The notes under the pieces: generated by a model | What the model was told of the DNA's origin: nothing | What the model saw: the letters and a program-made list of their open reading frames with translations, nothing else | Database searches by the model: none | Shown here: positions 35,636 through 44,617 of the stretch, one piece after another | Position numbering within the stretch: position 1 is the stretch's first letter | Layout: each line of letters opens with the position of its first letter | Made by a program: the position numbers and the translations under genes | From: LMUY01 sp965198565 | GTDB lineage: Bacteria; Pseudomonadota; Alphaproteobacteria; Acetobacterales; Acetobacteraceae | DNA length: 64,000 nucleotides | Direction of reading: 5' to 3' | Assembly: GCA_965198565.1 (NCBI GenBank) | Contig: OZ240665.1 | Coordinates: 2,728,001 to 2,792,000 of the forward strand

Positions 35636-36520
35636 TCACGAGGCCATCCGCTGCGCGGGGGCGGCGTCCTCGATGATCGCGGCGACGCGCTCGGGCTGCT
35701 CCTCGTGCGCCAAGTGGCCCAGGCCGGGCAGGCGGATCAGCGTGGCGCCGGGCACCATTGCGGCCAAGCGGACCTGGTCGGCAGGCGGGATGGTACCGTC
35801 GACGTCGCCGCACACCACCACCAGCCGGGTCGCGAGCTTGGGCAGGTCGCGCGCCAAGGGCTTCAAGTCCCAGTTGGCCATCATGCCCAATGCGCCTGCG
35901 GTGTGGCTGGGGCGGCGCATCAGGCGGCCGTAGAGCGACTTGCCTTCCGCGTCCAGCTTGGACCCGGTGCTGTCGAGCAAGCGCTCCACCACGCGGGGGC
36001 TGCGGGCGCTCAAGGAGAACACGCGCGGCACCAGGGGATTGAGCACCAGCAGCTTGGCCAAGGGCGAGAAGAACGGGGCGGCCGCGCCGCCGATCGGCAG
36101 CACCGCGGCGTTCAGGCCGACCAGCGCCGCGGGCGCGATCCGCCCGTCCAGGCACATGCGCGCCAGGATGGCGGCGCCGGCGGAATGGCCCACCGCCACC
36201 TCCGGATGCCAGCCTTGGCTGTGCAGCAGCGCGGTGAGGTTGCGCGCCATGCCGGGCAGGGTGAGGCGATGGCTGGCGGGCAGCTCGGTGAAGCCGTGAC
36301 CCGGCAAATCCGGCATCACCACGGTGAAACGCTGGGCCAGGATCGGGGCCAGGGCGCGGTAGGAATGCGTGGAGGCGCCGGTGCCATGCACCAGCAGCAT
36401 CACCGGGCCCGCGCCCAATACCTGCACATGCCAGCGCAGCCGGTCCGCCTCGAGGAAGCGGCTGTGGCTGCGAAGCGGCCAGTCGCGCCCCTCGGTCGCC
36501 CAATCGGCCGGCGGGGTCAC
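35636..36520 (-). CDS. bchO: BchO-type alpha/beta hydrolase (Mg-chelatase accessory)
   Basis: This 294-residue alpha/beta hydrolase has LLVHGTGASTHS, nucleophile VGHSAGAAI and C-terminal GLGHLAHEEQP. This matches BchO, a protein encoded in photosynthesis clusters and thought to assist magnesium chelatase; its exact reaction is unproven. In purple bacteria bchO usually follows bchI-bchD, but here it is 22 kb away and lies 4 bp after bchP. Confidence 0.85.
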   Translation of the reverse strand: MTPPADWATEGRDWPLRSHSRFLEADRLRWHVQVLGAGPVMLLVHGTGASTHSYRALAPILAQRFTVVMPDLPGHGFTELPASHRLTLPGMARNLTALLHSQGWHPEVAVGHSAGAAILARMCLDGRIAPAALVGLNAAVLPIGGAAAPFFSPLAKLLVLNPLVPRVFSLSARSPRVVERLLDSTGSKLDAEGKSLYGRLMRRPSHTAGALGMMANWDLKPLARDLPKLATRLVVVCGDVDGTIPPADQVRLAAMVPGATLIRLPGLGHLAHEEQPERVAAIIEDAAPAQRMAS

Positions 36521-36524
36521 GGCA

Positions 36525-37709
36525 TCACGCGGCCGCCAGGCCAGTCAGGTGGGCCAAGTTCTTGAAGAAGATGCGCGCGTGGGCAAGCGGCTTGGCCTTC
36601 ACCAGCTCCTTGTTCATGTAGGCGTCCCAGGTCAGCTCCTGCACGTCCTTGTCGCGGCAAATCGCCACGAAGCGCTCGCGCCGGCCGTCGTTGGTGTACC
36701 AGTATTTCTGCATGATGCCGAGGATCCAGAACACGCCGCCATGGGTGCGCATGAAGCGCTTGCGGGCGGTGCGCAGAACACGGGCATCGCCGGTGGCGCA
36801 GAACCGCTCTGCCACCTCGGCCACCACGCGGCCGCAATGCATGGCGTAGTAGATGCCCTCCCCCGAAGCCGGCGCCACCACGCCCGCGGCGTCCCCGGCC
36901 AGGATCACGTCCCGCCCGTTGTCCCACCGCTTCAGCGGCCGCAGCGGGATCGGCGCACCCTCGCGGCGGATTGTCTCCATACCCTCCATCCCCGTGCTGA
37001 GCCGCAGCCGGCCCACCGCGCCGCGCAGGGAGAAGCCCTTGTGCATCGACCCGGTGCCGATGCTGGCGGTGTCGCCGTGCGGGAAGATCCAGGCGTAGAA
37101 ATCGGGCGACAGCGAGCCTTGGTAGTAGACGTCGCAGCGGTCGGCGGCGAAGCTCGGCGGCACGCGGACGATCTCGTGATAGGCGAACACGAACGGCACT
37201 CGCTCCGCCTTGGGGATGGTCTGGCGCGCCACGGCCGAGTTGGCGCCATCCGCCCCGATCACCAGCCGCGCCCGCACCCGGCCGCTGGCCGCGCCATCCT
37301 TATACTCGACGACGGCGGTGCCATCCGCGTCCCGCTCGATCCGCTCGAACGCGCCGACCCGGCGTTCGGCGCCATGCTCAGCGGCCCGGCAGCGCAGCCA
37401 CTCGTCGAACGGCTCGCGGTCCACCATGCCGACGAAGCCGCCATCGATCGGCATGTCGACCTCGCGCGACTTGGGGCTCACCATGCGCGCGCCGGTGATC
37501 TTGGCGACCAGCAGGTGGTCGGGGATGTCGAATTCTTGGATCGCACGCGGCGGGATGGCGCCGCCGCAGGGCTTGATGCGTCCCGCCCGGTCCAGCAGCA
37601 GCACGCTGCGGCCGGCGCGCGCCAGGGTGTCTGCCGCGGTGGCCCCCGCCGGGCCGCCACCAACCACGACGACATCATAGGTTTGGTCCACCACGGCGCT
37701 CTCCTTCAT
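36525..37709 (-). CDS. bchP: Geranylgeranyl reductase (bacteriochlorophyll)
   Basis: This 394-residue flavoprotein reduces the geranylgeranyl tail of bacteriochlorophyll to phytyl. The FAD motif VVVVGGGPAGATAAD and the second signature LAGDAAGVVAPASGEGIYYAM are both clear. Its ATG overlaps the bchG stop (ATGA). In Rhodobacter a pucC gene separates bchG and bchP; here they are adjacent. A GTG twelve bases downstream with AAGGAG before it is an alternative start. Confidence 0.94.
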   Translation of the reverse strand: MKESAVVDQTYDVVVVGGGPAGATAADTLARAGRSVLLLDRAGRIKPCGGAIPPRAIQEFDIPDHLLVAKITGARMVSPKSREVDMPIDGGFVGMVDREPFDEWLRCRAAEHGAERRVGAFERIERDADGTAVVEYKDGAASGRVRARLVIGADGANSAVARQTIPKAERVPFVFAYHEIVRVPPSFAADRCDVYYQGSLSPDFYAWIFPHGDTASIGTGSMHKGFSLRGAVGRLRLSTGMEGMETIRREGAPIPLRPLKRWDNGRDVILAGDAAGVVAPASGEGIYYAMHCGRVVAEVAERFCATGDARVLRTARKRFMRTHGGVFWILGIMQKYWYTNDGRRERFVAICRDKDVQELTWDAYMNKELVKAKPLAHARIFFKNLAHLTGLAAA

Positions 37710-38608
37710 CGGACGGCGATTGCGCAAGCCAGCATGCCCCAGACGTACAGCGTCGTTCCGGTGGCATTATACCAAGGCGCCAGGTCGCGCGGGCGGCGCA
37801 GCAGCCGGGTCATCAACGCGAACTGCACGGCGAGAAGAACGCCCACGATGCCCGCAACCACCGGATGGCCCCAACTCAGCATCACCTCGACGACGACGAT
37901 TTGCGGCACAGCCATGGCGATGCAGGCGGCGCGCACCGCCCGATCCACGCCGAGCTTTGCCGGCAGCGAACCGACGCCCATGCGCAGGTCGCCCTCGACA
38001 GACTTGAAGTCGTTCAGCGTCATGATGCCGTGGGCGCCGACACTGTAGAGCGCTGCCAGCAGCAGAATATGCGGGTGCGGCAGCGCTCCCGTCATGACGG
38101 CGGCGCCGGTGAACCAGGGCAGGCCCTCGTAGCAGAGCGCCACCGCGCTGTTGCCCCACCAGCCATTGAGCTTCAATCGCAGCGGCGGCGCGCTGTAGGC
38201 CCAGGCCAAGGCGAGGCCGAAACACGCCGCGCCGAACACGAAGCGGCCCAGCACGGCGGCCAGCAGCAGCGACAGGCCCGTCCACAGACACGCGATATAA
38301 AACCCCCAGCGGCCCGGCATGCGGCCGGACGGGATGGGGCGGCCGGGCTCGTTGATCGCGTCCACGTGGCGGTCGAACCAGTCGTTGGCCGCCTGGCTGG
38401 TGGCGCATACCATCGGGCCCGCCAGCAGGACACCGCCGGCGATTTCCGGCCAATGCGCCGCGACCGGTGCCCCGGACGAGACGACGCCGCAGCCGAACGC
38501 CCACATCGGCGCGAACCAGGTGAGCGGCTTGAGCAGTTCCAGCACCACGCGCGGATGCGGCGCCGAGCCGGCAGCGAGCGCGCCGGGCATGATCACGCGC
38601 CCGGTCAT
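37706..38608 (-). CDS. bchG: Bacteriochlorophyll synthase
   Basis: This 300-residue UbiA-family membrane prenyltransferase esterifies bacteriochlorophyllide with geranylgeranyl or phytyl diphosphate. The Asp-rich motif NDWFDRHVDAINEPGRPIPSG and the second motif NDFKSVEGD are present among about eight membrane helices. The start ATG overlaps the ppsR stop (ATGA), so repressor and enzyme are translated together. Confidence 0.95.
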   Translation of the reverse strand: MTGRVIMPGALAAGSAPHPRVVLELLKPLTWFAPMWAFGCGVVSSGAPVAAHWPEIAGGVLLAGPMVCATSQAANDWFDRHVDAINEPGRPIPSGRMPGRWGFYIACLWTGLSLLLAAVLGRFVFGAACFGLALAWAYSAPPLRLKLNGWWGNSAVALCYEGLPWFTGAAVMTGALPHPHILLLAALYSVGAHGIMTLNDFKSVEGDLRMGVGSLPAKLGVDRAVRAACIAMAVPQIVVVEVMLSWGHPVVAGIVGVLLAVQFALMTRLLRRPRDLAPWYNATGTTLYVWGMLACAIAVR

Positions 38609-40041
38609 GCCGGGTCTGGCTTGTCGGCCAAGTCTCCCATGCCGTAGCGGCGGAGCTTGACGTAGAGGCTTTGCCGGCTGAGCCCGAGCAACTCGGCGGC
38701 TGAGGCGCGGTTGTCGCCGGTCAGCTCGAGCGCCGCCTCGATGCAGAGCCGCTCGATCACGTCCGTGGTCTCCCGCACCATGTCCTTCAGCGCCACGCGG
38801 CCGATCAGCTCGGTGAGTTGCTCGATCGAGCGCGGCAGCTCCCTGCCAGCGCGGGTGGTGGCGACGGGGCGCCGCCCGGTGACGCGGATGACGAAGCCGA
38901 AGCAGATCCGCCCCGCCATCACCGCCGACCCGGCGGCGATCTCCACCGGGGCGACCGCGCCATACTCGCCGCGGACTTCGGTGGCGAACAGGCGGACATT
39001 GCCGTGGCCGCGCAGATTGGCCAGCAACACCGGTAGATCGGTGGCGGGGCGGCCGAGCCAACGGTCCAGCGACTCGCCGCGCGCCTGTTCCTCGGCGGTG
39101 AGCTGGGCCATCTCGAGAAACGCCGGATTGGCCGAGGTGATGGTGCCGTCTGGCGAGGTGACGACGAACCCGTCCGGCCCGGCTTCGACCAGGTGCTCGA
39201 TTTCGGAGGCGCCGCGCGGCGCCGGCGGTGCGTCCCGCAGCAGGCGGACGAGGAAAAAGGCGGCATTGTCCTGGCGGAACAGCGCGGCGGACACCCGCAG
39301 CGCGGTGTCGGCGCCGGCACCGGGATGCAGCTGCGCCACGATGTCGTCGCCCCGCCCGGCGGCGCGCACCCCGCCGAGCAGGACGGAGATGGGCTCGGCA
39401 CTTTGCGGCGCGAACAGGGACAGAAAGGAGTGCCCGACCAGGCGCGCGGCATTCATGCCGAGTGCTTGCCCGGCGGCGGGATTGGCCTCCACCACGATAT
39501 CGACCGCCGCATCCACCACCAAAACGGGCTCGGAGGAGAGATGGAACAGCATGCGGTAGCGGGTTTCGACATGGCGCAAGCGGGCATAATCCCGCTCCAT
39601 CGCCTGCTGCGCCTCCACCAGGCGCTGCTGCAGGGCGGCAATCGGGCGCAGGTCGCGGCCGAACACGACGATGCGGCCGTCGTCGCCGATCCGCACGGCA
39701 GAATACAGCACCGGCACGTCGGGCGCCCCGGGTAGCGAATGGTTCACCTGGCGCCAGCGCGACGCCGTGGCGGCCGCCTCGCTCAGCAGCCCCTGGATCT
39801 TGCCGCGGCTTTCGACCGTGACGGTGTCGCTCCAGCGGCGGCCGGGCCATGGGCCCTGGCTCTGCAGGGCGTCGGCCAGTTCCTTGCTGTGAAAGGCGGC
39901 GTCCAGGATCTGGCCCTCGGCGCTGAGCACCAGTGACACGTCGGACGCAGCGGCGATGACGCTGGCGGCCGTCTGCGCGTCGAGATTGCTCAGGCTGTGC
40001 TTCGGCGAGCCGAACGCTGCTACGTACGACACGGGACACAC
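38605..40041 (-). CDS. ppsR: Photosynthesis repressor PpsR/CrtJ
   Basis: This protein of about 478 residues has an N-terminal domain, tandem PAS domains (about residues 155-265 and 280-390) and a C-terminal Fis-type helix-turn-helix (ASAAELLGLSRQSLYVKLRRYG). In Rhodobacter the protein represses bch, crt and puc genes under oxygen. A cysteine just before the helix-turn-helix (C433, ERLCIEAAL) may correspond to the redox cysteine of CrtJ; this is by position only. The start is a GTG at 40041; a second GTG nine bases later is possible. It is followed without a gap by bchG. Confidence 0.93.
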   Translation of the reverse strand: MCPVSYVAAFGSPKHSLSNLDAQTAASVIAAASDVSLVLSAEGQILDAAFHSKELADALQSQGPWPGRRWSDTVTVESRGKIQGLLSEAAATASRWRQVNHSLPGAPDVPVLYSAVRIGDDGRIVVFGRDLRPIAALQQRLVEAQQAMERDYARLRHVETRYRMLFHLSSEPVLVVDAAVDIVVEANPAAGQALGMNAARLVGHSFLSLFAPQSAEPISVLLGGVRAAGRGDDIVAQLHPGAGADTALRVSAALFRQDNAAFFLVRLLRDAPPAPRGASEIEHLVEAGPDGFVVTSPDGTITSANPAFLEMAQLTAEEQARGESLDRWLGRPATDLPVLLANLRGHGNVRLFATEVRGEYGAVAPVEIAAGSAVMAGRICFGFVIRVTGRRPVATTRAGRELPRSIEQLTELIGRVALKDMVRETTDVIERLCIEAALELTGDNRASAAELLGLSRQSLYVKLRRYGMGDLADKPDPA

Positions 40042-40088
40042 GCTAGGTGGGCGGCGGGAAGACGGACGTTCAGCACGAAAAGCCTTTC

Positions 40089-40119
40089 GGACCAGGCCGG
40101 GACGGGAGCGGTCTGGTCC
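40089..40119. promoter_or_regulatory. Inverted repeat between aerR and ppsR
   Basis: GGACCAG (40089-40095) pairs with CTGGTCC (40113-40119); the stem extends to ten positions with one mismatch. In the aerR-ppsR transcript it could form a hairpin that lowers ppsR expression relative to aerR. Confidence 0.4.
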
Positions 40120-40125
40120 ATCGGC

Positions 40126-41001
40126 TCAGGCGGACTCAGCCATCAGGTTCAACAACCCCTGCGCTTGTAGCACGGCCTGCCAGCCGTCGCGCGCCGTTGC
40201 GTCCGCTCCCACCAGTTGCACCAATTCCGGGCGCTCGTTCACCAGCGGGCCGCCCACCATCACACCCAATCCGCGGTTGCGCGAGGCGCGGCGGACGGCG
40301 CGGATGCAGGAGGCGAGCTCGTCGATATGCAGCTCGGTGCCGATGGAGAAGCCGATGACGGCGAACCATTCGGCGCGGACCAGCTCAATCAGCCCGGCCG
40401 TCGTGGTGGCGGGCTCGCACCAGACGCTCCAACCGGCGCGGCGAAAGAAGTCGGCCACCATCATCACGCCGAAATTATGCTGCGCGCCAGGGACGGGGCA
40501 GAGCAGGGCGCGGCTGGTCTGCGGCCGGCGCGGCGGCGCCTGCCAAAACGCCGGGCCGATTTCGCGCAACACGCCGTGCAACCGCCACAGGCCGAGGGTG
40601 ACGGTGCTGAAGTCGGTGGCGTCATTGTCCCACAAACTGCCCAGATGGCGCGCCGCGGGGGCCAGCAGGTCGAGATAGACCGACTCCATCGGCACGCCGC
40701 GGGAGCGCAACCCCGCCACAACGGCGAGAGCGGCGCCCTCTTCAGGGCTCACGGCGGCATCGGCCAAGCTCGCCACGTCAGACACGGCCACCAACGGCGC
40801 CGCGGCCGGTGCCAAGGCAGCGCGTCCTGCGAGCACCAGGCGAGGAATGACCTGGTCGATCACCGTGTGCTCGATCGCACGGCTAAGCGAGCGTCGTTCG
40901 CTCGCCCAGTCGGGCCATCGCTGCGGCAACGAGATGCCGAAGGGTGGCATACCCTCCGGCCGCGCGTCGCTGGTGACTAGGTGCTGGATCATCTCGTCCA
41001 T
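40126..41001 (-). CDS. aerR: Cobalamin-binding photosynthesis antirepressor AerR/PpaA
   Basis: This 291-residue protein has an N-terminal helical region and a B12-binding part. The helical cap includes ARHLGSLWDND. The Rossmann-like part runs from CPVPGAQHNFGVMM to GVMVGGPLVNERPELVQLVGAD. AerR and PpaA act with PpsR/CrtJ in a light- and B12-dependent way. Its place next to ppsR matches known photosynthesis clusters. The start at ATG 41001 is probable; an upstream in-frame codon would run into the palindromic promoter region. It is divergent from bchF. Confidence 0.9.
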   Translation of the reverse strand: MDEMIQHLVTSDARPEGMPPFGISLPQRWPDWASERRSLSRAIEHTVIDQVIPRLVLAGRAALAPAAAPLVAVSDVASLADAAVSPEEGAALAVVAGLRSRGVPMESVYLDLLAPAARHLGSLWDNDATDFSTVTLGLWRLHGVLREIGPAFWQAPPRRPQTSRALLCPVPGAQHNFGVMMVADFFRRAGWSVWCEPATTTAGLIELVRAEWFAVIGFSIGTELHIDELASCIRAVRRASRNRGLGVMVGGPLVNERPELVQLVGADATARDGWQAVLQAQGLLNLMAESA

Positions 41002-41040
41002 CTCGTTGGCCCTCTGATCTTCAGTCCGTCTTCCGGTCGC

Positions 41041-41074
41041 TGTCAACACAGGTTTACGTAAACCTAGATTGACA
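41041..41074. promoter_or_regulatory. 34-bp symmetric element between aerR and bchF
   Basis: A perfect 16-bp palindrome, AGGTTTACGTAAACCT (41050-41065), is flanked three bases out on each side by TGTCAA and TTGACA, which are also inverted. The outer arms are consensus -35 hexamers pointing outward to aerR and to bchF. Each half also fits TGT-N12-ACG, one base from the PpsR/CrtJ site TGT-N12-ACA. It looks like a shared operator for both divergent operons. Confidence 0.65.
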
Positions 41075-41199
41075 GTGCCCCGTGACGGGGCTTAGCGTTT
41101 CTTCCTGTGAGGAGCCTGGCATGCAGAAGGCCGGGTGGCGACTGAAAAAACGCCTGAAACCTACCGCCTGTGGCCGCCGGTCAAGAACGAGGGATTTCC

Positions 41200-41778
41200 A
41201 TGGTGCAAAGCACACTAACTCGGCTCATCGACAGCTTCGATTGTTGCCCCTGGGGCGCCATGGCTGGCCGCCCGCAAGCCCGCGCCGCCAGCCCGCCCGC
41301 GCTCTACACGGCGGAGCAGCGCCGACGCCGCGACACGACGCGCTGGACGATGGTGCAGGGCGTGTTGGCGCCGGTGCAGTTCCTGGTGTTCCTGACCAGC
41401 CTGAGCCTGGTGCTGCACTTCCTGTTCACCGGGTCGGGGCTTGCGGCGGCGACCGGCTCCATCGTGGTCAAGACGGTGGTGCTCTACGCCATCATGATCA
41501 CCGGGGCGTTCTGGGAGCGGGCGGTGTTCGGCCGCTACCTGTTTGCCCGCGCGTTCTTCTGGGAAGACGTGATGAGCATGCTGGTGATGCTGCTGCACAC
41601 CGCCTACGTCGCCGAGCTCTGCATCGGGTCGGTGGACAGCCACCAGCTCATGATGCTGGCGCTGGCCGCCTACGCCTCCTACCTGATCAACGCGGCACAA
41701 TACGTGATGAAGCTGCGCGCCGCCCGGCGGGACAGCCGCCCGATGCCACGCCACGCGGCCGTGATGGGCATGGGCTGA
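41200..41778 (+). CDS. bchF: 2-vinyl bacteriochlorophyllide hydratase
   Basis: This 192-residue integral membrane protein has four hydrophobic segments between residues 50 and 175 and the conserved AFFWEDVMSMLVM and YVAELC segments of BchF. It hydrates the C3 vinyl group of (bacterio)chlorophyllide. GAGGG precedes the ATG by about seven bases. It starts the long bch-puh operon and overlaps bchN by one base (TGATG). Confidence 0.94.
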   Translation: MVQSTLTRLIDSFDCCPWGAMAGRPQARAASPPALYTAEQRRRRDTTRWTMVQGVLAPVQFLVFLTSLSLVLHFLFTGSGLAAATGSIVVKTVVLYAIMITGAFWERAVFGRYLFARAFFWEDVMSMLVMLLHTAYVAELCIGSVDSHQLMMLALAAYASYLINAAQYVMKLRAARRDSRPMPRHAAVMGMG

Positions 41779-43082
41779 TGGACGGGCTCGCCACACTTCC
41801 AGCCAGCCTGGACAGTGGCGCGGCGTTCGCCCAGCCCCCTCTTGCCCGGCCGGTTCTGCGCGAGCGGGGCCAGCGGGAGGTGTTCTGCGGGCTGACCGCC
41901 ATCGTCTGGCTGCACCGCGCCATCACCGACGCGTTCTTCCTGGTGGTGGGCTCCCGCACCTGCGCGCATCTGCTGCAGTCGGCCGCCGGGGTGATGATTT
42001 TTGCCGAGCCGCGGTTTGCCACCGCCATCATCGACGACCGGGACCTGGCGGGCTTGGCGGACGCCAATGACGAACTGGACCGGGTGGTGGATCAGTTGCT
42101 GGCGCGGCGGCCCGAGATCCGGATGTTGTTCCTGGTCGGCTCGTGCCCGTCCGAAGTCATCAAGCTCGACCTGTCGCGGGCGGCGTCGCGGCTGTCCCGG
42201 GCGCATGCGCCGGCGGTGCGGGTGCTGAACTACTCTGGCAGCGGGATCGAGACCACGTTCACCCAGGGCGAGGACGCCTGCCTCGCGTCGCTGGTGCCGG
42301 AGTTGCCCGACGCGCGGCCCGGCGAGCGCTCGCTGCTGGTGGTGGGCGCGATGGCCGAGGTGGTGCAGGGGCAGATGAGCCGCCTGTTCGATGCGTTGGG
42401 CATCGGCCCGGTGGCGTTCCTGCCGCCGCGTGCGTCGACCGCGTTGCCGCCGGTCGGGCCCGGCACGCTGTATTTGCTGGCGCAACCGTTCCTGGCCGAC
42501 ACGGCGCGGGCGCTGGCCGAGCGCGGCGCCTCGCGCTTGCCGGCGCCGTTTCCCTTGGGCGTGGAAGGCACCACCGCCTGGCTGGGCGCGGCGGCCGCGG
42601 CGTGGGGCGTGGCGCCGGGTCGCTTCGCCGCGGTGACCGGGCCCGCTCGTGCTCGCGCCGAGGCCGCCCTGGCAGGGGCGCGGGAGCGTTTGGCGGGAAA
42701 GCGCGTGTTCTTCTTCCCCGACTCGCAGCTTGAAATTCCACTGGCGCGGTTTCTTCATCGCGAATTGGGCATGGCGCTGGAAGAAGTAGGAACACCCTAT
42801 CTGCACCGGGAACACCTGGCGGAGGAGCTGGCGCTGTTGCCGCCGGACGTGCAGCTTTCCGAGGGCCAGGACGTGGACCGCCAGCTCGACCGCTGCCGGG
42901 CGGCGCAGCCGGACCTGACGGTGTGCGGCTTAGGCCTGGCCAATCCGCTCGAGGCGGAGGGCTTGGCGACGAAATGGTCGATCGAACTGCTGTTCACGCC
43001 GATCCAGGGCTACGAGCAGGCGGCGGACTTGGCCGAGCTGTTCGCCCGCCCGTTCGTGCGCCGCATGAGGTTACGCCTATGA
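41778..43082 (+). CDS. bchN: Dark-operative protochlorophyllide reductase subunit N
   Basis: This 434-residue NifD-like subunit forms the BchN-BchB catalytic core that reduces ring D of protochlorophyllide without light. Three cluster cysteines are present: C37 (VFCGLT), C62 (SRTCAH) and C123 (VGSCPSE). The fourth ligand comes from BchB Asp36. It overlaps bchF and bchB. Confidence 0.95.
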   Translation: MDGLATLPASLDSGAAFAQPPLARPVLRERGQREVFCGLTAIVWLHRAITDAFFLVVGSRTCAHLLQSAAGVMIFAEPRFATAIIDDRDLAGLADANDELDRVVDQLLARRPEIRMLFLVGSCPSEVIKLDLSRAASRLSRAHAPAVRVLNYSGSGIETTFTQGEDACLASLVPELPDARPGERSLLVVGAMAEVVQGQMSRLFDALGIGPVAFLPPRASTALPPVGPGTLYLLAQPFLADTARALAERGASRLPAPFPLGVEGTTAWLGAAAAAWGVAPGRFAAVTGPARARAEAALAGARERLAGKRVFFFPDSQLEIPLARFLHRELGMALEEVGTPYLHREHLAEELALLPPDVQLSEGQDVDRQLDRCRAAQPDLTVCGLGLANPLEAEGLATKWSIELLFTPIQGYEQAADLAELFARPFVRRMRLRL

Positions 43083-44617
43083 AGCTGTCATTGTGGACCT
43101 ACGAGGGGCCGCCGCACGTGGGGGCCATGCGCGTGGCAGCGGCGATGCAGGGCGTACACTATGTACTGCACGCGCCGCAGGGCGACACCTATGCCGACCT
43201 GCTGTTCACCATGATCGAGCGGCGGGACACGCGCCCGCCGGTGACCTACACCACGTTCCAGGCCCGCGACCTGGGTGGCGACACCGCCGAGCTGTTCAAG
43301 ACCGCGGCGCGCGACGCTTATGAGCGGTTCCAGCCCGAGGCGATGCTGGTGGGCGCGTCCTGCACCGCCGAGCTGATCCAGGACGACCCGGGTGGCTTGG
43401 CAGGCACGCTGGGCCTGCCGTGCCCGGTGGTGGCGCTGGAGCTGCCGAGCTATCAGCGCAAGGAAAATTGGGGCGCGGCGGAGACGTTCTACCAGCTCGT
43501 GCGGGCGTTTGCGCGCGCCCCTCTCCCAGAGGGAGACAAAAAGCCCTCTCCCTCTGGGAGAGGGTTGGGTGAGGGAGCCGCACCCACCTGCAATATCCTC
43601 GGCCCCGTCGCCCTCGGCTTCCGTCATCGCGACGACCTGCGCGAGATCACCGCGCTGCTCACCCAGATGGGGATCACCGTCAACGTCTGCGCCCCGCAAG
43701 GCGCCACCCCGGCCGATCTCGCGCGGCTGCCGGACGCCACGTTCAACGTCGTGCTCTACCCCGAAATCGCCGGCACCGCCGCTTCCTGGTTGAAGCGCAC
43801 CTTCAACCAGCCGCACACGACCACCGTGCCGATCGGGATTGCTGCCACACGCGAGTTCATCGCCGAAGTGGCGGCGCTAGCGGGGATCGACCCGGCGCCC
43901 GTGCTCGCCGGCGCACCCTCGCGCCTGCCGTGGTATTCCCGTTCGGTGGACGCGACCTATCTCACCGGCAAGCGCGCGTTCATTTTCGCCGACGCGACCC
44001 ACGCCGTCGCTGCCGCCCGGGTGGCGGCGGAGGAATTAGGTTTCACCATCGTGGGACTCGGCAGCTACTCTCGCGAGTTTGCCCGCGAGGTTCGCGCCGC
44101 GGCAGCCGGCTATGGCGTCGACCCGCTGATCACCGACGACTACCTGGAAGTGGAGGCCGCGATCGCCGCCGCCACGCCAGATCTGGTGCTCGGCACCCAG
44201 ATGGAGCGGCACATCGCCAAGCGACTCGGCATACCGTGCGCCGTCATCTCGGCGCCCGTGCATGTGCAGGACTTTCCGGCGCGCACCTCCCCGCAAATGG
44301 GCTGGGAAGGCGCGAACGTGCTGTTCGACACCTGGGTGCATCCGCTGATGATGGGGCTGGAAGAGCACCTGCTCACCATGTTCCGGGAGGATTGGGAGTT
44401 CGGCGGCGACGCGGCGCCCTCTCATCTCGGCCACGCCGCCCCACCACCACCCGCAGCCGTGGATTGGTCGGCCGAGGCGGAGAAAGAGCTGGGCAAGATC
44501 CCGTTCTTCGTGCGCGGCAAGGCCCGGCGCAACACCGAGCGATTCGCGGCCGAACACGGCGGCGGTCTCATCACGCTGGAAACCCTCTATGACGCCAAGG
44601 CCCATTATGCACGCTAA
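43079..44617 (+). CDS. bchB: Dark-operative protochlorophyllide reductase subunit B, with in-frame repeat
   Basis: This 512-residue NifK-like partner of BchN has the unusual aspartate cluster ligand D36 and the conserved VGASCTAELIQDDP and KENWGAAETFYQLVRA segments. Residues about 147-168 are encoded by two palindromic repeat units (43519-43564 plus the flanking GGTGAGGG) that keep the frame open. After them the family sequence resumes at CNILGPVALGFRHRDD. The insertion falls in a linker that is variable in length in other BchB proteins, so the enzyme should remain active. The ATGA overlap with bchN shows coupling. Confidence 0.94.
   Translation: MKLSLWTYEGPPHVGAMRVAAAMQGVHYVLHAPQGDTYADLLFTMIERRDTRPPVTYTTFQARDLGGDTAELFKTAARDAYERFQPEAMLVGASCTAELIQDDPGGLAGTLGLPCPVVALELPSYQRKENWGAAETFYQLVRAFARAPLPEGDKKPSPSGRGLGEGAAPTCNILGPVALGFRHRDDLREITALLTQMGITVNVCAPQGATPADLARLPDATFNVVLYPEIAGTAASWLKRTFNQPHTTTVPIGIAATREFIAEVAALAGIDPAPVLAGAPSRLPWYSRSVDATYLTGKRAFIFADATHAVAAARVAAEELGFTIVGLGSYSREFAREVRAAAAGYGVDPLITDDYLEVEAAIAAATPDLVLGTQMERHIAKRLGIPCAVISAPVHVQDFPARTSPQMGWEGANVLFDTWVHPLMMGLEEHLLTMFREDWEFGGDAAPSHLGHAAPPPPAAVDWSAEAEKELGKIPFFVRGKARRNTERFAAEHGGGLITLETLYDAKAHYAR
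43519..43564. repeat. Two CTCTCCC-type palindromes inside bchB
   Basis: A truncated copy (43519-43536) and a complete copy (43544-43564, CCCTCTCCC-TCT-GGGAGAGGG) lie tail to tail and are followed by GGTGAGGG. Both are in frame within bchB and encode a Pro/Gly/Lys-rich linker. Confidence 0.82.

Noticed and set aside
43515..43580. Frameshift or pseudogene in bchB caused by the repeat
   Set aside because: The frame stays open and all conserved segments resume after the insert.
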